From Patescibacteria group bacterium (GTDB lineage Bacteria > Patescibacteria > Paceibacteria > UBA6257 > 2-01-FULL-56-20): a stretch of DNA of 64,000 nucleotides. The stretch is from positions 1-64,000 of the forward strand of contig JANLHI010000021.1 of assembly GCA_024654525.1 (NCBI GenBank). The letters are read 5' to 3'. Below the pieces are notes generated by a model. That model was not told the origin of the DNA. It searched no databases and was given only the letters and a program-made list of their open reading frames with translations. Below, piece by piece: positions 6,500 to 15,292 of the stretch. Position 1 is the first letter of the stretch; each line of letters begins with the position of its first letter. The position numbers and the translations under genes were made by a program.

Positions 6500-9220
6500 T
6501 CATGAACACGAACCGCTTGCAGTGCCACATTGAATACACGTCTTACAGCTTCCAGTCTGAATTAACATTCCTCCGCATGTACGGCACACACTATCCGCAA
6601 ATATAATTTTTGCCGGCGAAGATTCGTTATTTACCACTTCAACCTTTTTCACTTCAGGCATTGACGGAATGTTTTCTACTCCATCAAGCTCCTTATGAGG
6701 CACTTTTATGCCCAACCCCTCAAGCTCATTCGCGGAAAGGAATCGTACCGCAAGATATCGAAACACATAATCAGTAATTGATGTCGCAACTTGCACATCC
6801 TGATTCTTTGTAAAACCGGCGGGTTCATATCGGCCATAAGAAAATTTCTGTACCAACGTTTTAAGCGGTACACCATACTGACACGCAATCGACACCATAA
6901 TCGCGAATGCATCCAAAAGCCCCGCGAGTGTCGATCCTTGTTTCGACATCCTGATAAAGATTTCTGCAAGGCCTCCCTCTTCAAACATGCTGTAGGTAAG
7001 ATATCCTTCGTGTCCTCCGATCGAAAACTTGTGAGTCTCGGATGCACGCGTTGCAGGTAGGTGTCGGCGAGCGGGCTTCTGCTCTTTTTTCTTTTGATTC
7101 CCCGAGCCCGTGAAAAGCGGCTGTGCAGCCTTCGAACCATCGCGATACACCGCGAACGCTTTCAATCCCATCTTCCAGCCCATCATAAACGCCTGTTCCA
7201 CTTCCTCCACCGTTGTCTCGTGTGTCATATTGAACGTCTTCGATATCGCACCGGAAAGGAACGGTTGCACCGCCGCCACCATTTTCACGTGTCCCTTCCA
7301 CGAAATAGAACGCGCTCCATTCGAAGGTTTTATTGCACAATCAAAAACGGGAAGGTGCTCCTCCTGAAATCCCGGAGCTCCTTCTATGGTTCCCTGTTGC
7401 TCAATGTAAGCCACGATTCCCGCACGCGATTCATCGTCATATCCAAGTTTTACCAATGCTCGATCCACTACATTATTTACGAATTTCATCATTCCTCCTC
7501 CCACAAGACGCTTCATTTTTACCAATGCAAATTCCGGTTCGATTCCCGTGGTTACACAATCCATCATCAATGCAATGGTACCCGTTGGGGCAAGAACCGA
7601 TACTTGCGAATTTCGCACACCCCAGCGCCGTGCATCTGCAACCGCCCCACTCCATGCTTCGTGAGCGGCGCTCATGATGCCGTTATCGAAGGAATAGACA
7701 TCGTCAACATTATCAATCGCATCGCGATGCATAGAAAGCACCTTAAGCATTGCATCTCTGTTTTCCTGATACCGAGAAAAAGGATGCATCACTCGCGCAA
7801 TCTGTGCGGAAAAACGATACGCTTCTCCCGTCATAAGCGCCGTAATTGCCGCAGCCGAGCTCCGCGCTTCATCCGAATCATATGGAATTCCGAGTGACAT
7901 CAACAGTGCGCCAAGATTTGCATATCCCAATCCCAGTTGTCGAAAATCGTGTGTATTTTTTCCTATCCGTGACGTGGGGTACGATGATCCGTCCACTAAA
8001 ATTTCCTGCGCAAGAATCATGATATCAACCGTACGGCGAAATCCTTCCACATCAAACCCTCCCTCCGGTGTGAGATAGTGAAGCAGATTGATTGATGCAA
8101 GATTACATGCGGAATTATCCACATGCATATATTCACTGCACGGATTCGATGCATTAATACGTCCGGAGTTTGGACACGTGTGCCAACGGTTAATAGTGGT
8201 ATCGAACTGCATTCCCGGATCACCACAACTCCATGCTGACTCTGCAATCGCCCGCATCATATCGCGCGCTTTATACGTGTCCGCAACCGCTCCATTCGTT
8301 ACTTGCTTCGTGCGCCACTCGTCATCCTGTTCCACCGCTTTCATAAACGCATCGGAAACACGCACGCTATTGTTCGCATTTTGATATTGAATGGAATTCC
8401 ATGCCGAGTCATTCAAATCAAACATATCGTACCCTCCGTCCATGAGCGCCTTTACCTTTTTTTCTTCCTCCGACTTCACATGAATAAATTTCATGATATC
8501 GGGGTGATCGACATTCAAAATCACCATTTTTGCTGCACGTCGCGTAGAACCGCCCGAGGCGATCATGCCCGCTACGGAATCCGCCCCGCGCATAAAAGAT
8601 ACCGGTCCCGATGAGAAACCTCCATGCGACAATGTTTCTCGTGTTGAGCGGAGCGCCGAGAGATTTATTCCCGCTCCAGAACCACGCTTAAAAATCAAAC
8701 CTTCCGTAGTAATCCAATCAAGGATAGATTCCATCGAGTCCTCCACGGAAAGAATAAAACACGCCGAGCATTGTGGTTTTGCATCAAGTCCTAAATTAAA
8801 CCACACCGGGGAATTGAACGCCGCACGCTGATGCAACAATACATAGGTGAGTTCTTCGGCGTACACATCGGCATCGTGTGCATTCGAAAAATAGTGATAA
8901 CGAAGCCCCCACTCACGCACCGTCTTCACTACACGTCCAATCATTTGCTTAATCGAAGATTCCCGTTCTGTGGATCCCACTCGCCCGCGAAGATATTTCG
9001 AACCTGCGATTTCGGCAGCGTTTTCTGACCACACTTCGGGAAATTCCAACTCGCGCTCTTCCCTTGCTCCATTCGTACCTCTCACTGTTACCCTGCGCGT
9101 TTTCCACGCAACTTCATCGAAAGGATGCACTCCTTCGCGAGTAAAATACCTCTCCGTAAATGACTTTCCGCTTTCACGATGCGCTTTTGTATTTATTGCC
9201 AAAGGCGATGTACGTTCCAT
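6500..9220 (-). CDS. nrdJ: Adenosylcobalamin-dependent (class II) ribonucleotide reductase
   Basis: The protein has 906 residues and reduces ribonucleotides to deoxyribonucleotides using adenosyl-B12 rather than a diiron or glycyl radical. NSPVWFNLG begins at 136, the redox Cys lies in CSACF (151-155), and NPCSE at 359-363 holds the catalytic Asn-Cys-Glu set. APTGTIALMMD is the phosphate-loop motif. The C-terminus carries a CxxC...CxxC zinc-type tail ending TASGSCS with a UGA stop. Its need for B12 makes it the likely consumer of the capture and adenosylation genes nearby. No nrdAB or nrdDG genes are in the window. It follows an ArsR-type regulator by 11 bases, suggesting one transcript. No B12 riboswitch is visible before it. 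Confidence 0.95.
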   Translation of the reverse strand: MERTSPLAINTKAHRESGKSFTERYFTREGVHPFDEVAWKTRRVTVRGTNGAREERELEFPEVWSENAAEIAGSKYLRGRVGSTERESSIKQMIGRVVKTVREWGLRYHYFSNAHDADVYAEELTYVLLHQRAAFNSPVWFNLGLDAKPQCSACFILSVEDSMESILDWITTEGLIFKRGSGAGINLSALRSTRETLSHGGFSSGPVSFMRGADSVAGMIASGGSTRRAAKMVILNVDHPDIMKFIHVKSEEEKKVKALMDGGYDMFDLNDSAWNSIQYQNANNSVRVSDAFMKAVEQDDEWRTKQVTNGAVADTYKARDMMRAIAESAWSCGDPGMQFDTTINRWHTCPNSGRINASNPCSEYMHVDNSACNLASINLLHYLTPEGGFDVEGFRRTVDIMILAQEILVDGSSYPTSRIGKNTHDFRQLGLGYANLGALLMSLGIPYDSDEARSSAAAITALMTGEAYRFSAQIARVMHPFSRYQENRDAMLKVLSMHRDAIDNVDDVYSFDNGIMSAAHEAWSGAVADARRWGVRNSQVSVLAPTGTIALMMDCVTTGIEPEFALVKMKRLVGGGMMKFVNNVVDRALVKLGYDDESRAGIVAYIEQQGTIEGAPGFQEEHLPVFDCAIKPSNGARSISWKGHVKMVAAVQPFLSGAISKTFNMTHETTVEEVEQAFMMGWKMGLKAFAVYRDGSKAAQPLFTGSGNQKKKEQKPARRHLPATRASETHKFSIGGHEGYLTYSMFEEGGLAEIFIRMSKQGSTLAGLLDAFAIMVSIACQYGVPLKTLVQKFSYGRYEPAGFTKNQDVQVATSITDYVFRYLAVRFLSANELEGLGIKVPHKELDGVENIPSMPEVKKVEVVNNESSPAKIIFADSVCRTCGGMLIQTGSCKTCIQCGTASGSCS

Positions 9221-9231
9221 AGTTTGTTGAG

Positions 9232-9561
9232 TTATAGCGGACTTACTACCGACGCCGACTTACTCCATAAATCCTTGAAAATCCGACACGGCTCGACAAT
9301 CCGGGGATCTGTAATTCTGTAATATATATTCAAACCGTCACGTCTCGTCAGCACCGCCCGCGCATAACGCAAACGCGCAAGATGTTGCGACATATTCGCC
9401 TTGGAAACATCGAGGGTCTTTGCAAGCTCATTAACAGATGCCTCGTGCACTTTGAGAATATTTAAAATTTCAAGCCTCTTCGGATTTGCAAGAATTTTAT
9501 AGAGAAACGCATTGCGCTTATACACACTTTTTGGAAACGGTGACATGACTTTTGTTCTCAT
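9232..9561 (-). CDS. ArsR/SmtB-type winged-helix transcriptional regulator
   Basis: About 109 residues. ILANPKRLEILNIL, then VNELAKTLDVSKANMSQHLARLR, then the wing VLTRRDGLNIYYRI are the ArsR-type winged-helix. The family's alpha-3 metal site (ELCVC type) is absent, so it may sense something other than metal, or sense through other residues. It lies 11 bases upstream of nrdJ and is probably co-transcribed, suggesting control of nucleotide reduction. The ATG at 9561 is used; the open frame runs further upstream but without family similarity. Confidence 0.8.
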   Translation of the reverse strand: MRTKVMSPFPKSVYKRNAFLYKILANPKRLEILNILKVHEASVNELAKTLDVSKANMSQHLARLRYARAVLTRRDGLNIYYRITDPRIVEPCRIFKDLWSKSASVVSPL

Positions 9562-9806
9562 AATTGCGAAATTTCTTAACTTGCTTCTCCAGCATACTCC
9601 CCGCCCATCACTCCTGTAAAGCGAAAAAATTATCCACAACATACGACCATACCCAAGCGTAATGCGCAATCGGAAAAACCCTATATTTTCCCTCGTGATA
9701 CCTCTTTTTCCAACCAATTTCAATGCTTCTTACCCAGTAGCGTCATCTAAACCTCCTCTTTTTGAGCATTATCGCGCGTATGGCAACAATCATAACTGAA
9801 ATAAAC

Positions 9807-9832
9807 TTATCCTCTCCGTATAAAGAGAATAA
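9807..9832 (-). terminator. Rho-independent terminator of the copper operon
   Basis: A nine-pair stem (TTATTCTCT with AGAGGATAA, one G-U pair) encloses an eight-base loop. On the minus strand it is followed by GTTTATTT. It lies 17 bases after the copA stop. It separates the copper operon from the nrdJ regulator. Confidence 0.55.
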
Positions 9833-9848
9833 TCCCTTGCGTAGACCC

Positions 9849-12437
9849 TTATGCTTTTTTTAATCGTAACGAATTCAAAACAACACTTATACTGCTAAAC
9901 GCCATTGCTGCTGCGGCAAAGATTGGACTAAAAAGAATTCCAAAAAAGGGATAGAGGATTCCGGCGGCAACGGGAATAAAAGCGATGTTATAGAAAAACG
10001 CCCAGAAAAGATTTTGCTTTATTACTCTCATCGTGCGTTTCGAAATATTTATCACTTCGGGAATCAACATCAAATCTCCTCTCATCAGCGTGATATTCGC
10101 CGATTCCATGGCAATATCCGTACCTTCGCCCATAGCGATACCAATATTCGCTTGAGTAAGAGCCGGCGCATCATTAATACCATCACCAATCATTGCCACA
10201 ATTTTTCCTTGATTTTGAAGCTCGCGTACTTTTTCCGACTTCTTATCGGGTAATATTTCGCTCATCACCTTGTCTATACCCACCTGTGTCGCAATAGCAC
10301 GAGCGGTGCGGTCATTGTCTCCGGTAATCATCCAGACATCTATATTATTTTTCTTGAGAGTTTGTATTGCTTCGATTGATTCTCTTTTTAATACATCAGC
10401 CACCGCAAGCGCCCCCTTGATTTTTTTATCAACTATAAGAATCATTACCGTCTTGCCTTCATTTTCAAGACTACTGATATTGTCTTCGTAAGGAGAAATA
10501 TCGAGACCAATATCTACAACCAAAGCTCGGTTTCCTAAATATGCCTCAACCCTTTGATTTTGAATTTGCAAAAATCCCTTCAAACCCTTTCCGGAAATAG
10601 CCTTAAAATCTTCCAGCTTGTGAAGCTTAATCTTCTCTTTTATCACTTCATCCGCGATTGCCTTATCAAGAGGATGTGATGATTTTTGATCAAGACTTGC
10701 GGCATACTGCAGTATAGCCTGCGCCAAAGGATGCTCCGACCTCTGCTCTAATGAAGCGGCGAAGGTAAGAACTTCTACTTGGCGACCATTATTGAACGCG
10801 ACAATATCGGTTAATTGTGGTTTTCCTTCCGTAAGCGTGCCTGTTTTGTCTAAAACCACCGTGTCTATTTTATTGGCAATTTCAAGCGAAGTGGCATCTT
10901 TGATTAAAATACCTTTATTTGCCGCACTCCCCGAAGAAACCATAATAGCCATAGGAGTTGCAAGACCGAGAGCGCAAGGACACGCAATTATCAAAACCGC
11001 TACAAAGTTTACAAGCGCGAAAGTAAATGCGGGGCCAAAAAAGAACCACGCGATAAAAGTAATAATTGCAATAACAAAGACCGCAGGAACAAAATACGAA
11101 GAAACGAGGTCTGCTAAACGCTGAATAGGCGCTTTGGAACCTTGAGCTTCTTCCACCATTTTAATTATTTGCGAGAGCACCGTTTCTTTTCCGACTTTGG
11201 TAGCTTGGAAAGTGAAAGTTCCAAATTTATTTATCGTACTGCCGATAACCGCGCCCCCAATCGTCTTATGCACAGGCATTGATTCTCCGGTTACCATTGA
11301 TTCGTCAACTTCCGAATCCCCCTCGGTTATTTTCCCGTCAACAGGGATCCTCTCCCCCGGACGCACAATGATTAAATCCCCTACCACCACATCGGAAATC
11401 GATATCTCAACTTCTTTTTCCTCTCTTAATACTTTTGCGGTCTTAGGTTGTAACCCAATAAGTTTTTTGATGGCTTCCGAAGCTCTTCCTTTCATCAACA
11501 CTTCAAAATATTTTCCCAACAGAATCAAAACAATAATGATTGCCGAAGTATCAAAATAGACCGCCGGAGTTATTCCTTCTTTTATGAAAAAAGAGGGGAA
11601 AACAGTAACTACTACACTATAAAAATATGCAGCGAGTGTCCCCACGGCAACCAGAGTGTTCATATCGGCAGTCCGATATTTTACTACAAGTTTGAGTCCG
11701 CTATAAAACTGCCAACCGACCCAAAACTGCACCGGTGTGGTTAACACAAGAAGCACCCAATTATTGCCTAAAATTTTAGGAATGAAAGAGAATAAATCAG
11801 AGAAACTACCCAAAAATATAAACGCAGAAAGAATAGCGCCGATTACGAGTTTGCGTTTTAATATCTTTGCCTGATTTTCTCTTTCAAGTTTTTCCTTATC
11901 TATAACTTCTTCCTTGATGCCTTCTTCTTTGATTGGTGTGTAACCCGCATCAGTAATAACTTTTAAAATTTCACTGGTATTTATCAAAGATGAATCAAAA
12001 ACCACCTTGGCTCGCTGGTTGGAAAAATCAACATCTGTATTTTTGATACCTGATAACTTTTTTATGGCACCCTCCACAATCATGGCGCAATGAGGAGAAT
12101 CCATACCTATTACTTTCATCGAAACCGTTTCAGTATTTCCATTTGCATCACCAAAACCACGATGAGGCGAATCAACGAGTATCTCTTCTTTTTTGTCGGT
12201 AGTCATATATGCGCCTTTTTCTTTCTCACTCACTTCAAGATGATACCCTACTGATGCAACAATTTTTGCAAGTTCCGACTCGGAAATAACACTGTTATCA
12301 AATTCAATCAATGCGGATTCCGAAGCAAAATTAACCGAGGCTGAATGTACGCCTTCCGTTTTCAAAAGCACACGCTCGATTGTCGCAACACAACTTGCGC
12401 AATGCATTCCATTAATTGAGTATGTCTTTTTAATCAT
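9849..12437 (-). CDS. copA: Copper-translocating P1B-type ATPase
   Basis: An 862-residue ATPase that pumps Cu+ out of the cytoplasm. It has two N-terminal heavy-metal-associated domains. The first has GMHCASC (Cys 13 and 16). In the second, GMDSPHC (111-117), serine replaces the first metal Cys, so this domain may bind copper weakly or not at all. The ATPase core has TGES, the membrane CPC motif in IIACPCALGLATP, the phosphorylation motif DKTGTLTEG, the HP dipeptide in SEHPLAQA, and GDGINDAPAL. A short stretch before the HP motif (AASLEQRSEHPLAQA and AASLDQKSSHPLDKA) is duplicated. It is the last gene of the csoR operon, so copper should induce it by relieving CsoR. Confidence 0.95.
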   Translation of the reverse strand: MIKKTYSINGMHCASCVATIERVLLKTEGVHSASVNFASESALIEFDNSVISESELAKIVASVGYHLEVSEKEKGAYMTTDKKEEILVDSPHRGFGDANGNTETVSMKVIGMDSPHCAMIVEGAIKKLSGIKNTDVDFSNQRAKVVFDSSLINTSEILKVITDAGYTPIKEEGIKEEVIDKEKLERENQAKILKRKLVIGAILSAFIFLGSFSDLFSFIPKILGNNWVLLVLTTPVQFWVGWQFYSGLKLVVKYRTADMNTLVAVGTLAAYFYSVVVTVFPSFFIKEGITPAVYFDTSAIIIVLILLGKYFEVLMKGRASEAIKKLIGLQPKTAKVLREEKEVEISISDVVVGDLIIVRPGERIPVDGKITEGDSEVDESMVTGESMPVHKTIGGAVIGSTINKFGTFTFQATKVGKETVLSQIIKMVEEAQGSKAPIQRLADLVSSYFVPAVFVIAIITFIAWFFFGPAFTFALVNFVAVLIIACPCALGLATPMAIMVSSGSAANKGILIKDATSLEIANKIDTVVLDKTGTLTEGKPQLTDIVAFNNGRQVEVLTFAASLEQRSEHPLAQAILQYAASLDQKSSHPLDKAIADEVIKEKIKLHKLEDFKAISGKGLKGFLQIQNQRVEAYLGNRALVVDIGLDISPYEDNISSLENEGKTVMILIVDKKIKGALAVADVLKRESIEAIQTLKKNNIDVWMITGDNDRTARAIATQVGIDKVMSEILPDKKSEKVRELQNQGKIVAMIGDGINDAPALTQANIGIAMGEGTDIAMESANITLMRGDLMLIPEVINISKRTMRVIKQNLFWAFFYNIAFIPVAAGILYPFFGILFSPIFAAAAMAFSSISVVLNSLRLKKA

Positions 12438-12499
12438 GGCTTTTCAGTATGGCTCTTTTTTACCTTAAATTCCACGTACACCGTACGCACTTTACACAT

Positions 12500-13417
12500 C
12501 TACACTCCGCACCCTCCTCCCCCTCCTCCTTGACCTTCCGGCACTTCAACCTGCGTGGCAACCGTTTGAAAACCGGAGATACTCGAATACTTTTCCCCCA
12601 GGATTTCTTTCGGATTTACGCGTTGAGGATCAATGTTTCGAGAGGTGAAATATTGGGCAATCGTCGCATATTGTTCGGGAAACCAAAAAGCGTTTGTCGC
12701 AAGCGCTATGCGATACATTTCTCCTTCAGTAGCGCCCCCGGACGCCAGAAACTGCAACAACCCCAACATTGCCATACCATGATTACAATCGGGAAAGTAC
12801 GTCGCATTATTGCAACATGGACGATATATATTTTTCGCCACATTCTCCACAAGCGTTTGATCCTCTTCGGTAAGCGCAAGAAATATATGCGCACTATAAT
12901 GCGCCATTGCGTTACCGTGCGCGAGCGTCCACCCCCCTGTGGATGCAAACCGCTCCGCACCGCCATAACGAGGACTCATCATCGGTCCCTCTTCCAAAAT
13001 CCGATTCTTATTGCCAAGTCCCAATGCCCAAAAAAGATTGAGGAGAATACTCGCATTTTTTTGATCTATTATCACATTCCCATTGTCCAAACCCGTAAGA
13101 AGTTTTTGTTCGCGCTCCGGTACGCCGCCCTGCACGGCGTAGATCGCTTCGAATTGATTCTTATCAATTACTCCTGCCTCTATCATGCGCGCACCAAGAT
13201 CACGCCACTTCACGGGAAGTGCAACAAGCTCTTCTTGTCCTGGACGGTTCTCATCGGAAAGATTGGGAACATGTTTGCTTGTAATTACCGGCTGACTCTT
13301 CATTCCGGTTGTGTATATCCATGCACCCGCGAGCACCAAAGATGCAATCACAATACTCACCGAAAGCGTAATAGTATTTCTTTCCTGTTGCGTATTCGCT
13401 TTGTTTTCTGATTCCAT
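12500..13417 (-). CDS. Membrane-anchored protein with Cys tail in copper operon (hypothetical)
   Basis: About 305 residues from ATG 13417, chosen because longer starts overlap the upstream DUF302 gene. One N-terminal membrane helix (about 18-36) is followed by a helical extracytoplasmic domain. It contains PCCNNATYFPDCNHGMAMLG, a cluster of Cys, His and Met able to bind copper, and other motifs such as HGNAMAHYSAHIF. The protein ends GGGGGGCGV, a flexible glycine arm with one Cys. I do not recognise a named family. Its place between duf302 and copA in a csoR operon suggests a copper-binding or delivery role outside the membrane. Confidence 0.65.
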   Translation of the reverse strand: MESENKANTQQERNTITLSVSIVIASLVLAGAWIYTTGMKSQPVITSKHVPNLSDENRPGQEELVALPVKWRDLGARMIEAGVIDKNQFEAIYAVQGGVPEREQKLLTGLDNGNVIIDQKNASILLNLFWALGLGNKNRILEEGPMMSPRYGGAERFASTGGWTLAHGNAMAHYSAHIFLALTEEDQTLVENVAKNIYRPCCNNATYFPDCNHGMAMLGLLQFLASGGATEGEMYRIALATNAFWFPEQYATIAQYFTSRNIDPQRVNPKEILGEKYSSISGFQTVATQVEVPEGQGGGGGGCGV

Positions 13418-13427
13418 TGTATTGAAG

Positions 13428-13856
13428 TTAGCGACAACAACCGCCTGCACTCACATCATCCGACTTTTCCGACACGACACGATCAATAGCTTTCTTCAAC
13501 TTCTCTTCCGCAATACGTGCAATTTCTTTCAATGCAAAATTATCAATCATTTCCATCGCTACCGTGGGAAGAATTGTTGCCACCCGCACCGTACCTTTTT
13601 CCTCATACACAATGATATTGCACGGCAAAAATAATCCTATTTCCTTCTCCGCAATAAGTGCATTGTATGCAAGTTGCGGGTTGCATGCACCGAGAATTAC
13701 GTACCTATCAACATCAACATTTAATTTCTTTTTGAGTGTTGCACGCACATCAACTTCGTGCAACACTCCGAAACCCTCACTCGCAAGCTCTTCTTTTATA
13801 CGAGTAACCGCCTCTTCAAAAAGAATCTTTGCAACGCATGTATGACTGTATTTCAT
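13428..13856 (-). CDS. DUF302 domain protein with Cys-Cys tail
   Basis: About 142 residues. The DUF302 fold is recognisable from FEEAVTRIKEELASEGFGVLHEVD, then YVILGACNPQLAYNAL, then IGLFLPCNIIVYEE. Such proteins often sit beside metal or thiol genes; their reaction is unknown. The tail VSAGGCCR gives a vicinal Cys pair at the extreme C-terminus. It is in the csoR-copA operon, 5 bases downstream of the SHOCT gene, and overlaps no other gene if ATG 13856 is used. Confidence 0.78.
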   Translation of the reverse strand: MKYSHTCVAKILFEEAVTRIKEELASEGFGVLHEVDVRATLKKKLNVDVDRYVILGACNPQLAYNALIAEKEIGLFLPCNIIVYEEKGTVRVATILPTVAMEMIDNFALKEIARIAEEKLKKAIDRVVSEKSDDVSAGGCCR

Positions 13857-13861
13857 CACTG

Positions 13862-14551
13862 TTATGCAAGTAAATCTTTCTTCTTTTCCTCGAACTCTTT
13901 CCTGTCAATTTCTCCTTTTGCGTAACGCTCTTTTACTATCTCAAGCGCCAATCCTTTGCGATGCACATTACTTCCCGAAACACTTGTCGCCCATCGCACA
14001 ATCATAACGATGCCTGCAATGATAAGCGCCCAAAAAAGAAACATTACAATCCACCCCGATGTCCCCATATGCCCAAAACCATATCCATATCCCATCATGT
14101 TATATACCGGATATCCCCACGGAGCCGACCCTACTCCGTTTTTTACTGTCTTTACGTTTTCAAGAGAATTAGATGCATTTCCTCCCCATAAACCCATCAT
14201 TCCGTATCCATCACTTCCTTCATATACCGCATCGGGATTACACCCAGAAAACCGCTCTCCCATCGTCTCATGCATTGCTCGAAGCCCTTCTGCACCAGCT
14301 CTATCCCTTACCGATTGATCCATCGCTTCATGCGCATTTCCCATCATTCCATCCATGAAATACTCACCCAGATTCTCAAAATCCTCATCCCGAAAATTCG
14401 CACACTGCGTTTTTCCAGATTGCAATTCCTTCCATAAACTCTGTCCCGCAACAACCGTCGCATCTTCCCCGACGGCTTGCACAGAAATTCCCGCTACCAT
14501 AACCGCCACTGCAAACATCATAACCCATACCATTCCCTGAAATCGTTTCAT
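13862..14551 (-). CDS. SHOCT-domain secreted/membrane protein in copper operon
   Basis: The protein has 229 residues. A signal peptide (about 1-26) leads into a Met- and His-containing extracytoplasmic part (MDGMMGNAHEAMDQS and others). A Gly/Met/Tyr-rich stretch, a transmembrane helix (about 167-187) and a C-terminal SHOCT motif (LEIVKERYAKGEIDRKEFEEKKKDL) follow. The SHOCT end would be cytoplasmic. Position directly after csoR suggests a role in copper tolerance; the Met-rich part may bind Cu+. The binding claim is inference. Confidence 0.72.
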   Translation of the reverse strand: MKRFQGMVWVMMFAVAVMVAGISVQAVGEDATVVAGQSLWKELQSGKTQCANFRDEDFENLGEYFMDGMMGNAHEAMDQSVRDRAGAEGLRAMHETMGERFSGCNPDAVYEGSDGYGMMGLWGGNASNSLENVKTVKNGVGSAPWGYPVYNMMGYGYGFGHMGTSGWIVMFLFWALIIAGIVMIVRWATSVSGSNVHRKGLALEIVKERYAKGEIDRKEFEEKKKDLLA

Positions 14552-14564
14552 TGTAATATTGCAA

Positions 14565-14822
14565 TTATGTTTTCTTTGAAAATTTGTAGACCTTGAGTAT
14601 TTCTTTCACCGCCATATCTCCTTTCCCTCCCTTCATCTGTTTTGTAGCGCACGTAGAGAGATGATTCTCCAAAAGCACATCTTCAACCCCGGAAAGTGCC
14701 TGCTTTGCCGCGGATGATTGTGTAATTACATCAATACAATACTCATTTTGCTCAATCATCCGCTCAATTCCAGAAATCTGACCCTTCACTATCCGAAGTC
14801 GCCGTAACACGCTTTTCTTCAT
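14565..14822 (-). CDS. csoR: CsoR-family copper-sensing repressor
   Basis: About 85 residues, all-helical DUF156/CsoR fold. RRLRIVKGQISGIERMIE is the family's first helix. Cys in NEYCIDVI and the pair HLSTC supply the Cys-His-Cys copper site of CsoR proteins. It would repress its own operon when copper is low. The start at 14822 is preferred: the mapped -10 box puts transcription start near 14834, giving a 12-base leader with GGA seven bases before this ATG. A start at 14834 would be leaderless and add four residues. Confidence 0.88.
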   Translation of the reverse strand: MKKSVLRRLRIVKGQISGIERMIEQNEYCIDVITQSSAAKQALSGVEDVLLENHLSTCATKQMKGGKGDMAVKEILKVYKFSKKT

Positions 14823-14840
14823 TGATTTTTCCATTCTTCT

Positions 14841-14870
14841 ATTATACCCCCTAGGGGTATACATAGTCAA
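14841..14870 (-). promoter_or_regulatory. csoR operon promoter with embedded CsoR operator
   Basis: On the minus strand TTGACT (14870-14865) and TATAAT (14846-14841) are 18 bases apart. The spacer and -10 contain ATACCCCCTAGGGGTATA (14844-14861, plus strand), centred on the palindrome CCCCTAGGGG, the form of a CsoR-family operator. A repressor bound here would block RNA polymerase directly. Confidence 0.75.
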
Positions 14871-14897
14871 GAATAAAAGCTATCCACAAACCGAATG

Positions 14898-15263
14898 CTA
14901 CGGAAGTGCACACCCGCTCCGTTCCGAAAGCTTCTGTAACCCCTGCTCGCCCACCAATCTTTCCCCATCACCGGTAATCCATGTGGGATATTCCTCTATT
15001 TTTTGTGCGACGCATTTTTCCGGCTCTGTGGGGCATTCTACATACGACACGTATTGGAACGAATCGCCGAATGCCCGTTTCTCATTCTGACAATGAGAAC
15101 ACCACTCCGCGCCATACATTACAAATTTCTTGTCCGCAAGGCATTGCGAAAATGCATCGTATGTCCCGTTTGCAGGCAAAGGGTCGTAAAGTAACCACCA
15201 TAAACCTCCCGCAACCACTCCTACGAATACAAGCCCCAAAATCGTTTGCTTACTCGTTCCCAT
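14898..15263 (-). CDS. Membrane-anchored thioredoxin-like protein (paralogue 1)
   Basis: The protein has 121 residues: an N-terminal membrane anchor (about 8-25), then a thioredoxin-like domain with the active-site WCSHCQ in YGAEWCSHCQNEK. A second Cys pair lies at SYVECPTEPEKC, and EYPTWITG supplies the cis-Pro region. It resembles the thioredoxin-like part of VKOR-type fusions, which oxidise or reduce extracytoplasmic disulfides. A close paralogue lies at 18252-18638 beside dsbB. It is upstream of the csoR promoter and not part of that operon. Confidence 0.82.
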   Translation of the reverse strand: MGTSKQTILGLVFVGVVAGGLWWLLYDPLPANGTYDAFSQCLADKKFVMYGAEWCSHCQNEKRAFGDSFQYVSYVECPTEPEKCVAQKIEEYPTWITGDGERLVGEQGLQKLSERSGCALP

Positions 15264-15292
15264 AGTGAAGAAAAAATATGGTTTTGTTCATG

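Noticed and set aside
12449..13411. Long plus-strand open frame of 320 codons
   Set aside because: It is antisense to the Cys-tailed copper gene, has no recognisable domain and no matching neighbours.
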